From Candidatus Eiseniibacteriota bacterium (GTDB lineage: Bacteria; Eisenbacteria; RBG-16-71-46; CAIMUX01), in contig JACKCR010000007.1 in NCBI GenBank assembly GCA_020633975.1, positions 278,397 through 342,396 on the forward strand: a stretch of DNA of 64,000 nt. Direction: 5' to 3'. Below, one piece after another: positions 62,160-64,000 of the stretch; position 1 is the stretch's first letter, and every line of letters begins with the position of its first letter. Under the pieces are notes generated by a model. It ran no database searches. It was not told where the DNA came from and saw nothing but the letters and a program-made list of their open reading frames with translations. Both the position numbers and the translations under genes were made by a program.

Positions 62160-63701
62160 ATGAATCGGTCCCGCTCGGGAGAGACGAAACGGCGCGTAGG
62201 GCCAGTCGTCTCTCGCTCTGTGCTATCCGCGTTCCTTCTCTCGCTCCTTCTCTCGCTCCTTCTCACCGTGAGTTCGAACGCTGCAGATCAGACGACGGAG
62301 CGTTGGACTCTGAACCAGTGCATCGAGTCCGCGCTCGAACACAATCGTCGACGCGCCGCGTCCGAATTCGCGGTCGCGATGGCGGAAGCTCAGCATCGGC
62401 AGGCGCTCTCCGGATACTGGCCTCAGATCCACCTCAAGGGAGGCATCCAGAGGCTGGACGAGTCGCCGAACTTCCTCTTTCCCGCGAGCAAGATCCCGAT
62501 CGCGCTTCCGGGAGCCGTATCGGCTGGAGACGCCTCGGCGACGGCAGCCGGACTCCTCTCGTTGACCGATGCCCAAACGTCCCCGAATCCGTCGGGCGAC
62601 GACACCGGCCTCTACGTTCCGGTTCCCGAGCAGAACGTCCAACTCACGGACCCCACGTCTTTCCTCGGTTCGATCGATCTCGTCTGGCTCCTCTGGGATG
62701 GAGGGATGCGCAAGGGATACCGCGAGCAGGCCAACGGGCAGGTCGACATGAGGCGGCATCAGGCTCGCCGGACCGATCTCGAGATCGTCGACTCCGTATA
62801 CAGGTACTACTACGGCGCCATCCTAGCGGGCCAGATCCATGAGGTCGGAAGGATCACGCTGGAACGGATGGAGGCGACACTCGGTCTCACCGAGACGATG
62901 TACCGAGAAGGATCCGGAAGGGTCAACAAGACCGACTACCTCGACAACAAGATCATGGTCGAGTCGATCCGTTCCCTGGTGGCGTCCCTCGAGAAGAACG
63001 AGCGGATGGCGCAAGCGGCCCTTGCCAACGCCGCAGGGCTCTCCTGGCGGAACAGCCTCGAACCCGCTGACACGGAGATCCCGTTCGACCCGGTCGAGAT
63101 GGACCTTCCGGAACTCGTGGACCTGGCGTACGCAAACAGTCCGGACTGGGGACAGCTCGAAGGCGGCATCCGCGCACTGGAGGGAGCGCTCCGCACTGCC
63201 AAGAGCGGCTTCTTCCCGAAGATCGCCGCCACCGGCGAAGTCCACAAGTGGTGGAACGACCTCGGCTCCGGCCTCGCGACCGATACGAACAAGGACGGCT
63301 GGATCGTCGGTCTGATGTTCGAGCTCCCGATCTTCGACGGCTTTCTCACCTACAACCAGGTCCGCGAAGCGAGTGCCCACCTCTCCAAGACCCGCGAGGA
63401 AGGCGAACTCCTCCGCGAGGGAATCGGTCTCTGGGTGAAGGACGCGCTCCTCTCTCTCGAGGCCGGTCAGCAGCAGTTCGACGCGACGCGGATCGCCATG
63501 GAGTCGGCCACGGAGAACCGAGACCTCAACACGCGCGCCTACCAGGCAGAGCTCGTCGAGACCGGTGATGTGATCCAGGCCCAGCTCGTCGAAGCTCTCA
63601 TGCAGGTCCAGCACTTCAAGATCCGGTACGACCACATGATGCAGCGGTCCCGCCTCCACTTGGTGGTCGGGACTGCTGTGGCCGGAATGGAGACCCCGTA
63701 G
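62160..63701 (+). CDS. TolC-family outer-membrane efflux protein
   Basis: 513 residues. The signal peptide has a repeat-built core (AFLLSLLLSLLL). Mature start ERWTLNQCIESALEHNRRRA is the TolC/OEP family motif. Two homologous halves of long helices and beta strands follow (SGYWPQIHLKGG, then GFFPKIAATGEV). The ATG at 62160 has AGGTCGAGG upstream; TTG 62139 is open but less likely. The next gene begins one base after its stop, linking it to a PhnD-type binding protein, a pairing that suggests a small-solute export or sensing unit rather than classical drug efflux (inference). Confidence 0.9.
   Translation: MNRSRSGETKRRVGPVVSRSVLSAFLLSLLLSLLLTVSSNAADQTTERWTLNQCIESALEHNRRRAASEFAVAMAEAQHRQALSGYWPQIHLKGGIQRLDESPNFLFPASKIPIALPGAVSAGDASATAAGLLSLTDAQTSPNPSGDDTGLYVPVPEQNVQLTDPTSFLGSIDLVWLLWDGGMRKGYREQANGQVDMRRHQARRTDLEIVDSVYRYYYGAILAGQIHEVGRITLERMEATLGLTETMYREGSGRVNKTDYLDNKIMVESIRSLVASLEKNERMAQAALANAAGLSWRNSLEPADTEIPFDPVEMDLPELVDLAYANSPDWGQLEGGIRALEGALRTAKSGFFPKIAATGEVHKWWNDLGSGLATDTNKDGWIVGLMFELPIFDGFLTYNQVREASAHLSKTREEGELLREGIGLWVKDALLSLEAGQQQFDATRIAMESATENRDLNTRAYQAELVETGDVIQAQLVEALMQVQHFKIRYDHMMQRSRLHLVVGTAVAGMETP
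62231..62265 (+). repeat. 12-bp tandem duplication in the TolC signal peptide
   Basis: TCTCGCTCCTTC repeats exactly at 62239 and 62251 with a partial copy before, encoding LSLL twice in the hydrophobic core. Confidence 0.85.
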
Positions 63702-64000
63702 ATGCGGGTCGGCGAGCAGAGGAATCTAGGCAGGCGGGTACAAGATCGAGCTCTCGTCGCCAAGAAGCCGGTCGGGATCGATCGAACGCGCCACTTCGTC
63801 TCGCTCGTCACGCCCGTCTCGTTCGTCACGCTCGTCATCTTCGGCCTCGCCATCGTCCCGGTGTTCGGCCTCTCTTCCGCAGCGGCCCAGCTGTCCGAGG
63901 ACGAGATCCATCCGTTCTACATGGCGTTCAGCTCCTCACTCTTTGCAACCGTCAACGAGAACGACGCAAGAGCATCCGTGCGGGTCCTGGCGAGCAGCAT
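63702..64000 (+). CDS. PhnD-type substrate-binding protein (truncated by window end)
   Basis: The first 99 residues are visible. After a charged N-terminus, a hydrophobic segment FVSLVTPVSFVTLVIFGLAI and AAAQ form the export signal. The mature start FYMAFSSSLFATVNENDARA resembles the beginning of phosphate/phosphonate-type (PhnD) binding proteins, where SS..F..VN.NDA is common. The ATG directly follows the TAG of the TolC gene, so the genes are co-transcribed. The assignment rests on the short visible part. Confidence 0.55.
   Translation, partial: MRVGEQRNLGRRVQDRALVAKKPVGIDRTRHFVSLVTPVSFVTLVIFGLAIVPVFGLSSAAAQLSEDEIHPFYMAFSSSLFATVNENDARASVRVLASS
63797..63832 (+). repeat. 18-bp tandem duplication in a signal peptide
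   Basis: CGTCTCGCTCGTCACGCC then CGTCTCGTTCGTCACGCT, 16 of 18 identical, encoding VSLVTP and VSFVTL in the hydrophobic core of the PhnD-type protein. Confidence 0.85.

Noticed and set aside
1-64000. CRISPR arrays, prophage or insertion sequences
   Set aside because: The only repeat arrays are in-frame coding repeats; no transposase, integrase, terminal inverted repeats or spacer-repeat pattern was found.

Overview
This 64-kb window looks like ordinary chromosome from a high-GC, diderm (Gram-negative type), probably uncultured bacterium. Three unrelated secreted proteins (23328-25904, 37094-38461, 59981-61645) end in a FlgD-like immunoglobulin domain of the kind found in FCB-group secreted proteins. 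A large protein (44670-48983) is built from repeats of the GACC..DGSC...GDGT.C.PNPCP type. Outer-membrane lipoproteins, a porin and a TolC protein are also present. I infer a lineage such as Candidatus Eisenbacteria or a neighbour; this rests on recognising families, not on a marker gene. I saw no rRNA, tRNA, CRISPR array, insertion sequence or prophage. GTG starts are common, and genes are often coupled through ATGA/GTGA overlaps.

Layout. 1-7714: truncated MarC-family membrane protein, large atypical bifunctional penicillin-binding protein, small membrane protein, then a leftward run of pyruvate kinase, unknown protein and a lipoprotein fusing an endonuclease/exonuclease/phosphatase domain to a PTEN/PTP-like phosphatase. 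7999-11894: rightward operon of cupredoxin-like protein, sensor kinase and outer-membrane porin. 11972-16575: TrkH potassium transporter and 2-oxoglutarate dehydrogenase E1. 16804-22992: complete peptide ABC transporter (B, C, A, D, F). 23328-27577: secreted subtilase and fumarase C. 27578-32809: a micro-ORF with its own promoter, RsgA, MOSC protein, flotillin plus NfeD partner, and pterin carbinolamine dehydratase. 32987-37097: CheB-CheR-PAS-kinase hybrid with a single-domain response regulator. 37094-41423: HAF-type secreted protein, EttA, MscS. 41620-44446: corrinoid/siderophore-type ABC transporter behind a candidate attenuator. 44670-50174: the Cys-rich repeat protein, a micro-ORF abutting a terminator, and a chalcone-isomerase-like exported protein. 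50299-59908: mixed housekeeping genes (NeuC-like epimerase, methyltransferase, efflux adaptor, AEC transporter, HxlR regulator/protoglobin pair, acyltransferase, uracil-DNA glycosylase, pseudopilin pair, thioesterase). 59981-64000: Asp-box secreted protein, then a TolC protein followed one base later by a truncated PhnD-type binding protein.

Central carbon genes (pyk, sucA, fumC) indicate glycolysis feeding an oxidative TCA cycle. The most unusual pattern crosses unrelated genes: the hydrophobic core of at least five exported proteins is built from in-frame tandem duplications of 12-30 bp. The porin is extreme, with a 30-bp unit repeated about five to six times. Other points of interest are the phosphatase fusion lipoprotein, the attenuator before the BtuF-like gene, two well-signalled micro-ORFs, and long hairpins without U-tracts at gene ends. 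Starts, promoters and functions below come from reading the sequence; no searches were run.
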